The notes under the pieces are model-generated. The model was not told the origin of the DNA. It saw only the letters and a program-made list of their open reading frames with translations, and made no database searches. This document shows positions 17,004 to 26,385 of a DNA stretch of 64,000 nucleotides, piece after piece (the first letter of the stretch is position 1; each line of letters starts with the position of its first letter). Location of the stretch: the IMG/VR virus record IMGVR_UViG_3300020170_000001, positions 60,653 through 124,652 of that record, one strand, 5' to 3'. The DNA is from a virus. A program made the position numbers and the translations under genes.

Positions 17004-17408
17004 TTAGAGCTTCATCGTCCCTCGGACGGTGTCGACGGTCGCGCCGAGGTCCGTGAGAGCTGCAGCGTCCGCGCCCACGATCAGGGGGTAGTTGAGGATG
17101 CCCTGGATGACAATGTTGCCGAGCTGGTCGTTTGCGGCGGAGACGACCGTGCTGGTGTCGACGCCGAAGCGCAGAACGCCGCGGGCGACCTGGGTTCCGT
17201 CAGCATTGGCGTTGCTGTAGGCGTAGTACTTCTTGTCGGCGGTCTTCTGGCCGAGCACCGTGCCGGCGGCAAGGACGCCCTGACCGGAGCCGAGGGTCAC
17301 GCCCTTCTGGGTGAATGCCGCGGTCGAGTACAGGATCTCGGGATCGGTGTAGGCGGCGGTCGGGTAGGTAAACCCCGGCACCGGGAGTTTCTGGAACTGA
17401 GTGGCCAT
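17004..17408 (-). CDS. head decoration protein (gpD-like)
   Basis: 134 residues, small, neutral, beta-rich, between the protease/scaffold gene and the capsid gene, the standard place for a lambda gpD-like capsid cement protein. It contains AAFTQKGVTLGSGQGVLAAG and RGVLRFGVDTSTV, the type of strands seen in decoration proteins that trimerise on the capsid surface. No enzymatic motif. Confidence 0.7.
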   Translation of the reverse strand: MATQFQKLPVPGFTYPTAAYTDPEILYSTAAFTQKGVTLGSGQGVLAAGTVLGQKTADKKYYAYSNANADGTQVARGVLRFGVDTSTVVSAANDQLGNIVIQGILNYPLIVGADAAALTDLGATVDTVRGTMKL

Positions 17409-17444
17409 GTAGGCGACCTCTTCTTTCTGGTGCGCGGGGCGGTA

Positions 17445-18548
17445 TTACTTGGCGAGGATCTGCGATAGCCGCGCGATCTCGGCGTCGACGTCGACCTGGT
17501 GGTTTTTGGCCTTGGGCTCGTTGACGCCGAGCTCATTCGAGAGCTTGATGAACGGCTGCTCGGGAACGACCTTGACGAACATGTCGGAGTGCGACAGCTT
17601 CATCTCGACCATGACCTCGCGCTGGGCCGGGAAAATGCGGCCTTCGCTGATGAGCCCGTCCACGACGTGCTCGGCGTCCCGCTTTTCCAGCGAGGCGAGG
17701 CGGTTGGTCAGGGTGACGTTGTTGGTAGCCAACTCCTGAACCGCGCCGATCACCGTCTCGGTGCCGATGTCCTTGGCGTCGTCGGCCTTGGACAACTGCA
17801 CGACGCCGGCCGTGGCGAGCGCGTCGACAATGGTCTGGCTCAGCTCAGCCTGGCGCGTGTTTTCCGCGGTCTGGGCCTGCAGCGCCGACACGTCGATGTT
17901 GTGCTTGTCCTTGAGAGTGGCAAGCAGATCCTCCAGGGACGGCTCTGCCACAGTCTCGGTCTCCTTCTCGGGCATTCGCGTCTCCTTGGCGGGCTTTTCG
18001 ATGACGACCGTGTCGGAAAGCAGCACGGCTGCTTCTCCTGATCTATCGGTCGTAGCTGCCACAATCTCCTCGTAGTCGTCCAGATCGATGACGTACGGCC
18101 GATTGGTGACACAAGAATGCAGGAGGGTCGGGCCGACCTTTTTCTGGTCCTTGGTGTTGGTGTAATCGAGGGAAAGCATCGCGGAGGCACCGAGATAGGT
18201 CTTGCCCATGCGATCGGCGTGCATCGGATCACGAATATCCATGACAGCGAAAAGCTTGTCGCCGTCGATCTGCAGATCGACGACCTCACCGATGTTGCGG
18301 TCGGGTTCCTCGCTGTGCTCGTTTTTCGCATTGGCAAGGGGGACCTGCACGATGGGGCAGACGCCGTCTTCGAAGTTCTTCTTCAGCTTGGCGATGAAGT
18401 CGTCATCGATGTTGACCTCGCCGACGGCGGGGTGGACGAGCGTTCCCTTGGTGAGAAGGTGCTTCCGGAAGAGTCGACCCTGGCGGGTGCGCGCCAGTTC
18501 GACGTAGCCGTCGCCGTTGGACGGAACGATGACTAGTTCGTCACCCAT
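17445..18548 (-). CDS. capsid maturation protease with C-terminal scaffold
   Basis: 367 residues from the ATG at 18548 (GGGAGG upstream). The N-terminal half (to about 175) is compact and includes RDPMHADRMGKTYLGASAML and KKVGPTLLHSCVTNR, resembling Mu gpI-type prohead proteases; SLDYT and HS positions may include catalytic residues, but I cannot assign them firmly. The C-terminal half is long helix with charged repeats (SLEDLLATLKDKHNID), typical of a fused scaffold that is degraded during maturation. Confidence 0.6.
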   Translation of the reverse strand: MGDELVIVPSNGDGYVELARTRQGRLFRKHLLTKGTLVHPAVGEVNIDDDFIAKLKKNFEDGVCPIVQVPLANAKNEHSEEPDRNIGEVVDLQIDGDKLFAVMDIRDPMHADRMGKTYLGASAMLSLDYTNTKDQKKVGPTLLHSCVTNRPYVIDLDDYEEIVAATTDRSGEAAVLLSDTVVIEKPAKETRMPEKETETVAEPSLEDLLATLKDKHNIDVSALQAQTAENTRQAELSQTIVDALATAGVVQLSKADDAKDIGTETVIGAVQELATNNVTLTNRLASLEKRDAEHVVDGLISEGRIFPAQREVMVEMKLSHSDMFVKVVPEQPFIKLSNELGVNEPKAKNHQVDVDAEIARLSQILAK

Positions 18549-18599
18549 GTTCGAACCTCCCTGAATCACCGTCCTTAATCGGACGGGCCCGGGAGGTGT

Positions 18600-18896
18600 C
18601 TAGCTCTGGGCCCAGGCGCGCCGGAACTGAGCGAGGACAATGCTCAACGCGATGCCGTCGTTGACCTCGACCGTCTGGAATTGGTCGAGCATCGTGGGCT
18701 CGGTCGCGGCGATGAGATCCATCCATTCGGCGACCGGCATGTCGATGTCGCGTGACGCCATGAGTTCGCGTGCGCGGGCGCTGATGGCGACGTCGAGGCT
18801 CTCGGGGTAGAAATGGGAGAGCACGCCAGCGTCGCTGTAGCTCCATGCACCAATTGGGCCAAGGCTTTGGTCGATGTGGACCAGCACATACTGCAT
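18600..18896 (-). CDS. small protein of unknown function in the head operon
   Basis: 98 residues from the ATG at 18896, chosen because GAGGAAC lies ten bases upstream. An alternative ATG overlaps the MuF stop codon. The sequence is mostly helical and acidic (SARARELMASRDIDMPVAEW, LDQFQTVEVNDGIALSIVL). It sits between the MuF protein and the protease, so it could be an assembly factor. Confidence 0.5.
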   Translation of the reverse strand: MQYVLVHIDQSLGPIGAWSYSDAGVLSHFYPESLDVAISARARELMASRDIDMPVAEWMDLIAATEPTMLDQFQTVEVNDGIALSIVLAQFRRAWAQS

Positions 18897-18937
18897 AGCT
18901 GCACCGTTCCTCGGATAAGCATGGCTTGCCCCCGTCA

Positions 18938-19786
18938 TCAGGTCTTCACCAACTCGACCTGACATCGGCAGTTCGGGTGCCGGGGCGGTGCGAGGAGGTT
19001 CCGCCAGACCGGCCGGTAGTCCTTTTCGGAGACGGTGGCGTTGTGGTCGAACTGCGCGTTGATGCCGACCATCGTGCCGTCCAGCGCCGCGCACATGCCG
19101 CAGGGCGTGATCGAGGTGACGACCCAACGCTTCATTAGCCCGGGGATGCCGATGCGGGACTGGAATTCGCTGTAGATCGCCTGCTGCGCGTCGGTGGCTC
19201 CCTGCTGGACCGCAGTGCCTGCGGCAGCTGCGGCACGGTTGGCCAGCCGAGCCCCAGCCATTGTCACGGCTTGCTTGATGGCCAACAGGCGGGCCGACTG
19301 GGCATCCGGTCCTTGGATGCCGTCGAAGGCGGCGGCGATCGCGTTCTGCAGGTCGGTCTGGGCGTGACCGAACATGGTGTCTACGTCGCGCAGGATCACA
19401 TCGATCGTGTCGCCCAGCTCCGGCAGCACGCTGGGTACGTCGTAGCCCTCGTGCTGCAGGTCGGCGGTGAGCTTGATGAGGGCGACTTGCGCGGCTGCCG
19501 CGTAGCCCGCCTGGATGCTGGCGGCGACACTCTCCCGGGCCGCAGCGAGGTTGTGCGTGATGGCTTGGCTAAGGCTGGCCAGGCTCAGCAGCCCGACACC
19601 GGTGATGACCGAGGCGGGCGCAGTGCTGGCGGTGACCACGGCCACGTCGGCGATGCCCTGCAGCGCGGCCTGGATGTCGTCGTCGACCTCCTGCCGGACG
19701 CGCGTTTCGACGGCGATCAGAGCGAGGCCGAGAGTTGCTCCCGCGATGATCTTGCCGGTGTCACCCTGGTCGGCGGGCTGAGTCAC
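18938..19786 (-). CDS. MuF-like minor head protein
   Basis: 282 residues. The first 200 are helical and Ala-rich. The C-terminal 70 residues are the MuF domain, with ITPCGMCAALDGT and PPRHPNCRCQVEL at the end, a Cys/His set that is diagnostic of Mu gpF/SPP1 gp7-type proteins. These proteins enter the capsid with the DNA and associate with the portal, whose gene lies two genes upstream. It overlaps the methyltransferase gene by four bases. Confidence 0.75.
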   Translation of the reverse strand: MTQPADQGDTGKIIAGATLGLALIAVETRVRQEVDDDIQAALQGIADVAVVTASTAPASVITGVGLLSLASLSQAITHNLAAARESVAASIQAGYAAAAQVALIKLTADLQHEGYDVPSVLPELGDTIDVILRDVDTMFGHAQTDLQNAIAAAFDGIQGPDAQSARLLAIKQAVTMAGARLANRAAAAAGTAVQQGATDAQQAIYSEFQSRIGIPGLMKRWVVTSITPCGMCAALDGTMVGINAQFDHNATVSEKDYRPVWRNLLAPPRHPNCRCQVELVKT

Positions 19787-21102
19787 TGCCGACCGAGCCG
19801 GGCGTTGATCAGCGGCAGGTACGTCGGTTCACGCTCGATCGTGACGCAGTTGAACCCTTCCAGCTGGCAGGCGTGGGCGGTGGTACCCGACCCGGCGAAC
19901 GGGTCCAGCACGGTACCGCCAGGCGGTGACACGAGCTTCACCAGCCAGCGCATGAGTTCCAACGGCTTGACGGTGGGGTGCGAGACACCATCGACCGTGA
20001 GGCGTTCCTTGCTACTGGCCTTGGCCTGGTAGCGGAAGGTCGGAAAGAAGCGTGACGCACCGCCCTCGACATCGAACCGCTCAATGAGCCCGTCCTGACC
20101 GCCGTGCCCGGTAATGGAGACACCGCCCGCGCCGCGCTGAGCGCGGCGGTGCCCGGCGCGGCGGATTCCGGAGTCCTCATCCAGGCTGGTGACGGCGCAG
20201 CCGGGGGCGCAGCTGCCGTTGCAGTCCGGAGTGTGGCTGAGGACGACGTTGGCGGGCCAGCGGCCTTGCGTGTGTTCTTGCGTCCTCGTGACGCCGTTGG
20301 TGTACGGACGGTCCCAGCCGCCGGTCTCGTCAACTTGGTGTGCAGCCCGGCCCCCTCTGCCGCCGACGGCGCTACCGGGGTTCGCGCGGCAGGCATCGAT
20401 GTTGAGCGCGCCGGTGCCGTGGGTCAGCACGTTGCTGGCGACGGTCCCGGTCAGCGGCTTGCGGGCGACCACGATGGGCTCCGAGGCGGGTTTGAGGGCC
20501 GTCCCCCACCCGGCCCACAGGGCGGCATCCTCGGTGGCAGGTGCGGTCAAAGGCAGCGCACTTGCGGTGCCGAGCGGACCAGACATTGATCCGGAGACAG
20601 ATGATCCGCCGCCGTGTCGATGGTGCACCCCAATAACCGGGCGTACGACCCCGGCGGCTTTGTCGATGGCCTTGGACACGTCCATGGATTTGGGGAAGCC
20701 GGATCCGTAGAGCCAGGTGATGGAGTCGCGGATCTCGAAGCCGGCGTCCTCGATGCCACAGGCCAGTCGGTGGTGGGTGCGGGTGCCGCCGAACGCGAGC
20801 AGGTGCCCGCCGGGTTTGAGCACGCGCAGGCAGGCGGCAGCCCATTGCTGGGTCCATTGCTGGTACAGGCTTCCGGCCGGGTATTCCGGCGAGGACCGGG
20901 AGGTCCGGCCGTACACCGAGTCACGGCCCACCTCAGCGGGGTTCAGCGAGCGCCGGAACCCGTCGGCCCCGTCCCAGTCCTTGCCCATGAATTCCAGGCC
21001 GTAGGGCGGGTCGGTAACGATGGCGTCGATCGAGCAGGCGTCGAGTGCGGTGAGTTCCTCGATCGCGTCGCCGGAGATGACCTGGATGTCGGGCATCGTC
21101 AC
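19783..21102 (-). CDS. DNA methyltransferase (N4/N6, beta-class)
   Basis: 439 residues. The catalytic DPPY is at about 31-34, near the N-terminus, and the SAM-binding FAGSGTT near residue 400, the beta-class order also used by RsrI-like and many phage enzymes. TVKPLELMRWLV before FAGSGTT is typical. The central 200 residues form the target-recognition region (with CNGSCAPGCA cysteines). A solitary methylase without restriction partner most likely protects phage DNA against host restriction. The GTG overlaps the portal stop; an ATG lies six bases later. Confidence 0.8.
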   Translation of the reverse strand: MTMPDIQVISGDAIEELTALDACSIDAIVTDPPYGLEFMGKDWDGADGFRRSLNPAEVGRDSVYGRTSRSSPEYPAGSLYQQWTQQWAAACLRVLKPGGHLLAFGGTRTHHRLACGIEDAGFEIRDSITWLYGSGFPKSMDVSKAIDKAAGVVRPVIGVHHRHGGGSSVSGSMSGPLGTASALPLTAPATEDAALWAGWGTALKPASEPIVVARKPLTGTVASNVLTHGTGALNIDACRANPGSAVGGRGGRAAHQVDETGGWDRPYTNGVTRTQEHTQGRWPANVVLSHTPDCNGSCAPGCAVTSLDEDSGIRRAGHRRAQRGAGGVSITGHGGQDGLIERFDVEGGASRFFPTFRYQAKASSKERLTVDGVSHPTVKPLELMRWLVKLVSPPGGTVLDPFAGSGTTAHACQLEGFNCVTIEREPTYLPLINARLGRQ

Positions 21103-23216
21103 GAGGCCGATTTCGGCTTCGGTGCCTTTTCGGCGGGGTCGGTCTTGGGGGTGAGGGTCTTGTCGACCTTCCAGCCGTACTTAGCGAAGACACCGATGTC
21201 GAAGACCTGGCGGGGTGTCATCTTGCCGGTCGCGTCGCGGATGGCGACGGTGCCGTCGCCGTAGTCGATCAGCTGCGCGCCGGGCTCCTTGGGGTTGGTG
21301 AGAATCTGCTGCGGCCGGGCCGGCTCCCCGGGTCCCGGGCCGGGGTTCACGCCACCGGTGTCCGCCGTGGCCCCCTTCCCGCCGCCAAGGGTCTGGCTCT
21401 TGACGTTGCTGGTGTCGCCCTTCCCGCCGCCCTGGACGTCGCCGTTGCCGTCTTTGCCGGGCGCGTGCCGTACCGTCGGGTCGGGATTGTGCGAATGGTC
21501 GCGGCCGTACTTCTCGCCCTTCTGGCCGTGCTTAGCCAGCTTCTTGTCCATGTCCCGGGTGATCGGGGAACCGACGGGCACGCCGTAGGTGCGAGCCCCC
21601 TCGACGCTGCGGACGAATTTCGGGCCGCCGGAGTTGGGCCGGCCCCGGGTCAGCGACGCGACCGCGTCGTCGAGCAGCGCGGCGGCCAATTCGGTCACGG
21701 TGAGACCGACCTCGGCGTTGCTGAGGGTGAACCCGCTGGGGACGCTCGCCGGGCTGATCTGCGCGCCGTGTGGCGGGAGCGTGGCGGGGGGCCCGCCGAC
21801 CGCGGGAGCGGCGACATCGGGCGCGTTCGGCGCGCCAGCGTCGGCGTTCATCTGTTGCTGCTGGGCCAGCAACTCGGCCTGGGCCTGCTCCTCCTGCTCG
21901 CGCTGGGCGACGGCTTCCCAGTCCACTTCGAGACCGAATTCGTCGGCGACCTGCTTTTCGATCTGCCGGAACATCTCCGGGGCCATCCCGGTGGCGTCGG
22001 GCGAGACGACCGCGACGGCCTTATACAGGTCCAGCAGCGCCGACTTCTGCTCGTCGGTCATCGTGCCGAACCGGAATAGCGGATACTTGCCGCTGCCGAA
22101 GTTCCAGTCGATGAACCTCGGGATGATCTTGGTGTTGACGACCTCTTCGATCTCACCCATGATCGTCTGCAGCATGAGCAGGAACAGCGCGTCGGACTGC
22201 CGTCCGAAGTCGACGAGACTCGCGTCGCCGCCGGTGCCCTGGCTGTCGTCGAAGAACGCAGCCAAAACGCTCTTGGACATCTGGGAATTGTGGTGGTTGA
22301 TGTAGGCCAGGAAGTCGAAGCCGGTCGACTCGCGCAGCGACTCCACCTTGTACGTCTCAGGGATCGTCATCCACTGCGCGATACCAAGATCCGACAGGGA
22401 GCGCTGGAACTCCAGCTTTTCCTCGCGCGACGGGTTCTGCGGCATGGTGCCGACCCGGGTGCCGACCGCGGCACGCTGCGCGGCGATATGCGCCACGACA
22501 TACAGCTTGAACTTGGCTTCCCAGTGCTTGTAGGCGGCGTTGAAGTAGCTGATTCCGTAGAACGGCCGCTCTTCCTCGTTCGCCGCGTAGTAGACAACGT
22601 CGGCCGCCGGGATGATCACATCGACTTGCCGGTCGTGATACATGGTCCGCTGCCGGAGGCCGAACAACTCGCTCCTGTCGTCCAGCAGGAACGTGATCTG
22701 CTCGCTCGGCCGCTGCGCAAGCTTCTTGAGCGTCCATTTGCCCTTGAGCGGACCCTGGGTGGGCTGCCAGTAGACCATCTCGAAGGCTTCGAACCCGTCG
22801 AAGATGGCCATGAGCATCTGCGCCATGACCCGCCCGAACGGCACGACCATCCCGCCGCCGGTCACGGGCATCTGAAACATCTGCTGGATGAACAGCGCCT
22901 CGTCCTCGCCGCCGTCGACGCCTTCCTCCGGGACGAAGGTGGCGGTCTTCAGCGCGGCCCGGATCGGCAGGGTGATCAGCCGGTACAGCGCTCGGGCCTG
23001 CCCGTCGGTGCGCCGCATCGCGATGAGCTCGCGAACGGTGACGTCCTCGGTGCGCAGCGCCTCCCAGACGCTCTTGTACGCGGTCTGCCAGGGCAGGAAC
23101 GCCGAGACGCCGACTTCGATGTCGGCCTGCGGCTTCGGCTGGACTCCGGAGATCGACGACTTACGCCTGTTGCCCCCATCGTCACCGGCGACAGCGGTCC
23201 TGGTTGACGTCGTCAT
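21099..23216 (-). CDS. portal protein with long C-terminal extension
   Basis: 705 residues. The first 430 resemble Mu gp29-type (DUF935) portals: DVTVRELIAMRRTDGQARAL, a GFEAFEMVYWQP segment, YGISYFNAAYKHW and PRFIDWNFG. This part builds the ring through which DNA enters. The remaining 270 residues are unusual: a Gln-rich stretch, a domain around VTELAAALLDDAVASL, then a Gly/Lys/Pro-rich tail and a final small domain (QLIDYGDGTVAIRDATGKM). The extension may reach into the capsid or replace a separate internal protein. Confidence 0.75.
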   Translation of the reverse strand: MTTSTRTAVAGDDGGNRRKSSISGVQPKPQADIEVGVSAFLPWQTAYKSVWEALRTEDVTVRELIAMRRTDGQARALYRLITLPIRAALKTATFVPEEGVDGGEDEALFIQQMFQMPVTGGGMVVPFGRVMAQMLMAIFDGFEAFEMVYWQPTQGPLKGKWTLKKLAQRPSEQITFLLDDRSELFGLRQRTMYHDRQVDVIIPAADVVYYAANEEERPFYGISYFNAAYKHWEAKFKLYVVAHIAAQRAAVGTRVGTMPQNPSREEKLEFQRSLSDLGIAQWMTIPETYKVESLRESTGFDFLAYINHHNSQMSKSVLAAFFDDSQGTGGDASLVDFGRQSDALFLLMLQTIMGEIEEVVNTKIIPRFIDWNFGSGKYPLFRFGTMTDEQKSALLDLYKAVAVVSPDATGMAPEMFRQIEKQVADEFGLEVDWEAVAQREQEEQAQAELLAQQQQMNADAGAPNAPDVAAPAVGGPPATLPPHGAQISPASVPSGFTLSNAEVGLTVTELAAALLDDAVASLTRGRPNSGGPKFVRSVEGARTYGVPVGSPITRDMDKKLAKHGQKGEKYGRDHSHNPDPTVRHAPGKDGNGDVQGGGKGDTSNVKSQTLGGGKGATADTGGVNPGPGPGEPARPQQILTNPKEPGAQLIDYGDGTVAIRDATGKMTPRQVFDIGVFAKYGWKVDKTLTPKTDPAEKAPKPKSAS

Positions 23217-23223
23217 AGCTGTT

Positions 23224-26200
23224 CTATCGGAATTCGCCTACGGGGACGTAAAGACTATTCGTCCAAACCCGACGAACGTTCGCAACTCCGAATGGCAATT
23301 CGGCGGCCGGCCCGGTGCTGAAGGTGTCGGGCTCGTAATAGCGGCGCTCGCCGGAGCCTTCCTCCCGACCGCCGAGCCGAACCGAGGTCATGGCGACGCA
23401 GGCGAGAGCGTCTGCCAGGTCCTTGCTGCCATCCGCCGGGTGGTCAACCCGTCCGTTCGGCAGCCGCGAGAGCGCCAGCAGTTCCTCGCGGAGCAGGAAC
23501 GGGGCAGCTTTTGCTTCCAGTTCCGGCACCGAGAGCCGAGGGATCTCGATACGACCTTCGTAAATCAAATCGCGAAGGTTGCGCCAGGGCTCTTCCGACA
23601 TGTCCGTGGAGATCTTCTCGCAGCCGATCCCCCGGGATTCAAGGATCTGCATGCTGTCTTGGCTCTGAAAACTGTCGAACGTGAACAGCCGGATGTTGAA
23701 CCCACGGCGGATCAGCTCGAAGCACAGCTGCCGCGCCCAGCGGATCTGAATCTCACGAGGAGGTTCGGCCGAGGAATCCGCAGAGTAGGAGATGACGAAG
23801 TCGACCTTGACCTTGGGTCGGACTTCCCGCACGACATACGGTGCGCCGTCCTCGTCTTCCGTGACGGTCTCGTGCTCGGCGTAGTCGATGACGTGCGCCA
23901 TGGCCAGCCCGGCCCGGTCCCCGCTGACCGCGAGGTCGGCGTGCATGGTGTAGATGGCACCGCGGACGGGGAACAGGGTGTCGGCGAAGGTGTAGTACGG
24001 CGTCCACACTCGCCGCTGCGTGCGCTCGCTTTTCTCCATGGTGTAGCCGACGCTCAACGGCTCACTTTTGAGCATCACGAATGCGGAGTCGACGGCTTGG
24101 ACGTTGCGGAAGTAGGGGTTGATGGCGCGGGCGGGCCGACACTCGTACTTGGCCCGGGCCATGATGGGATCTTCGCGGTAATCCTCGGCGAAGGCCTCCC
24201 GGCCGGGAACGCGCGGGTTGACCTCCCAGGTCGCCATCGGACCGGAGACGTAGTGTCGCGACAGTTGACCGCGCTCGTTGAAGTCTTCCCGGGCCGCGTC
24301 GGTCAGTTGCTGGATCGTCGAGCCCAGGTAGCGGGGGTACGAGATGCGGACGTTCTTGAAGACTTCCGGGAACCTCGTGCTTGACGACGTCCGCATCATG
24401 TTGAGGATGCCCTCGGCGGACTTCGTGGGCTCGCGCGCCGACGAGCCCTTGCGGAATTGCATCTCCTTCTTGGACTTGAAGGCGTCGATCTCGTCGGCGA
24501 TGGCAAGTAGGAGGTTGAGGCCTTCCTGGGTCTCGGCGTCAGAGTGCCCGGAGACCGACTCGATGTTCTTCTTGTAACTGACCGTGTTGAGCCGCGGCGT
24601 GCACTTGTCGGCGAACCAGCCCTTTTTCGCGGCCCGGACGATGGGCATGAAGAATGCCTGCTGCGCCTGCGCAGAACTGGAAGCGACGTTGAGCAGATGG
24701 ATGGTGTCCTGTTCGGGCATGCCGTAATAGATCTGCGGCGATTGCAGGCACAGCAGCAGGTAGGCGATACGCATCGACGCTACTCGACAGATGTGATCTT
24801 TTCCGGAGTTGGAATTGATAAACGCCGATGTCCCGGCCGCATACGTGCCGGCTCCTGGAACATGAACGTCCCAGTAGTCCTGGTCGCCCAGTGGTTCAAT
24901 GCTGACCACCTGGTCCCAATAGACATCGCCGGCCATAACTTGCTGACGGCGCAGCGGAACGTGCTCCAGCATCTCAACACGGCGGCGCTCTTTCTCACCG
25001 TGCAACGTGAGCACCGCAAGCAGCCGCTTCAGATGTTGATCGGCCTGAACCTCCACGCGCCAGGCCCTACGCCCCTCTCGACGCTCACCCTTGTAGACAT
25101 AGGAGGACACCTTGCTCGTCAGTCGGGCAACGACCCCAAATCGCAAAAGGAGGCGCTGAATATCGCGAGCGAGATCCTCTGAAACAGTGCAGTATTCTGC
25201 CCGCGGCTGGCCCTTCGACGAGGAGTACAACGATCCGTCGGTGTCCCAGAGCCCAGAGATAAAGGTCGCTAGTTGATCATTCGGCAAGGAGAAGAACTCG
25301 GGCGGCACCCGCTTATCCCAGGCGCGACTGCCGTAGAGGCCGTACTTGCGGATAATGTCGAGCAGCGGCGTCTTCGACTTCCTGCCGCGGCCGGGTTGCG
25401 TCGCGCGGATACGCATGGTCCCGGACTGCATCGTCTCGCACTTGGCAATGATGTCTTCGTAGGACTCGACCAGCTCGATGTACCGGTTGCGCAGGTCATC
25501 GGCGACTGGCTTTGAGTCGATGTAGAACGCCCACTGCGGCGAGCCCTCGACCGGCATGGAACCGTCGCCGATCCAGTAGCCCACGAGTTCGACTTCACGC
25601 GGATCCTGCGGGACTGGTTCAAGGCAGTCGAGCTTCGACATCACCGCGAGACGGTCACCGACTTGGAGCTCGCCGGCTTGCTTCCAGACTGGCTTTGCCA
25701 GATCGTAGCGGTCTTTGTAGGGCAGGTTGTGGGTCTCCCAGGAAACGAACAGGTGCCCGACATAAACGTCGATGTGCGCGCCGGTTGCGGTTGTGACTCG
25801 AACACACTGCCCCCGGCCACGCTTGAATGGGGCACCGTCGGTTTGCGCCGAGACTCGGTTTTCACCTCGCACCAAAGCAGGCTCGCCGGGCAGGTGTTCC
25901 GTGGTCCCGCTCGCGTTGACCGCGTCGATGCCCTGAACCGTCAGGGACTCACCGACCCCGCCCACTTGACGCCACTGACCGGACCGGACATCATAGATCG
26001 GTACATCGACACATATGCATCCCTTACCCCACTGGAGGGTCGCGAAGTTGACCATCCGTAGGGGCTGTGACCAGTACTTTTCCTCGCGCCAGACCGCGGA
26101 GGCGGAGGCGATGTGGAGCCTTCCTTCGCGTTTCCCGGTCTCGAATTCGGTGGCGAGCAGGGGGTAGGTGGGCTGGTAGTAGATCCGCTCGATGTGGCGC

Positions 26201-26385
26201 ACGGCGTCGTATTGGACTTGTGACAGCGGCGGGTTGCCGAGGAATTTCTTGTCTTGCACGAAGACGGTTAGCGGGACGGGTTCTTCGTCGAAGATGGTGT
26301 CGATGCCGTGCGGGTCGTCGGCTTTGATTTCGCTGGCGGCTTTGCGCAGTTCGGCGGAGAAGTCCCAGGGCTCGTTCTTCGCCAC
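23224..26385 (-). CDS. terminase large subunit interrupted by an intein
   Basis: 1053 residues from the GTG at 26385, which overlaps the preceding stop. The mature protein is about 649 residues: N-terminal ATPase with Walker A split by the intein (WGKG before, SGKDHICR after), then a C-terminal RNase H-like nuclease with TMHADLAVSGDRAG and RLFTFDSFQSQD. It drives packaging at the portal encoded next downstream. Because the intein breaks the ATP-binding loop, splicing must occur before packaging can start. Extein fragments on both sides fit a typical TerL of this length. Confidence 0.85.
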   Translation of the reverse strand: MAKNEPWDFSAELRKAASEIKADDPHGIDTIFDEEPVPLTVFVQDKKFLGNPPLSQVQYDAVRHIERIYYQPTYPLLATEFETGKREGRLHIASASAVWREEKYWSQPLRMVNFATLQWGKGCICVDVPIYDVRSGQWRQVGGVGESLTVQGIDAVNASGTTEHLPGEPALVRGENRVSAQTDGAPFKRGRGQCVRVTTATGAHIDVYVGHLFVSWETHNLPYKDRYDLAKPVWKQAGELQVGDRLAVMSKLDCLEPVPQDPREVELVGYWIGDGSMPVEGSPQWAFYIDSKPVADDLRNRYIELVESYEDIIAKCETMQSGTMRIRATQPGRGRKSKTPLLDIIRKYGLYGSRAWDKRVPPEFFSLPNDQLATFISGLWDTDGSLYSSSKGQPRAEYCTVSEDLARDIQRLLLRFGVVARLTSKVSSYVYKGERREGRRAWRVEVQADQHLKRLLAVLTLHGEKERRRVEMLEHVPLRRQQVMAGDVYWDQVVSIEPLGDQDYWDVHVPGAGTYAAGTSAFINSNSGKDHICRVASMRIAYLLLCLQSPQIYYGMPEQDTIHLLNVASSSAQAQQAFFMPIVRAAKKGWFADKCTPRLNTVSYKKNIESVSGHSDAETQEGLNLLLAIADEIDAFKSKKEMQFRKGSSAREPTKSAEGILNMMRTSSSTRFPEVFKNVRISYPRYLGSTIQQLTDAAREDFNERGQLSRHYVSGPMATWEVNPRVPGREAFAEDYREDPIMARAKYECRPARAINPYFRNVQAVDSAFVMLKSEPLSVGYTMEKSERTQRRVWTPYYTFADTLFPVRGAIYTMHADLAVSGDRAGLAMAHVIDYAEHETVTEDEDGAPYVVREVRPKVKVDFVISYSADSSAEPPREIQIRWARQLCFELIRRGFNIRLFTFDSFQSQDSMQILESRGIGCEKISTDMSEEPWRNLRDLIYEGRIEIPRLSVPELEAKAAPFLLREELLALSRLPNGRVDHPADGSKDLADALACVAMTSVRLGGREEGSGERRYYEPDTFSTGPAAELPFGVANVRRVWTNSLYVPVGEFR
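24808..26019 (-). mobile_element. intein with LAGLIDADG homing endonuclease in the terminase P-loop
   Basis: 404 residues. It begins at Cys (CICVDVPIYD), has a block B-like segment (GAHIDVYVGHLFVSWETH), two LAGLIDADG-type helices (VELVGYWIGDGS and ATFISGLWDTDGS) and ends in block F/G (YWDVHVPGAGTYAAGTSAF, INSN) before Ser +1. The usual penultimate His is replaced by Ser if the junction is as given. A junction two residues earlier (after FIN) is the alternative, and would leave SNSGKD in the mature P-loop. Both endonuclease helices look intact, so it may still be able to home. Confidence 0.8.

Noticed and set aside
23288-24384. Long plus-strand open frame over the terminase
   Set aside because: It overlaps a terminase with clear motifs on the minus strand and has no family resemblance.
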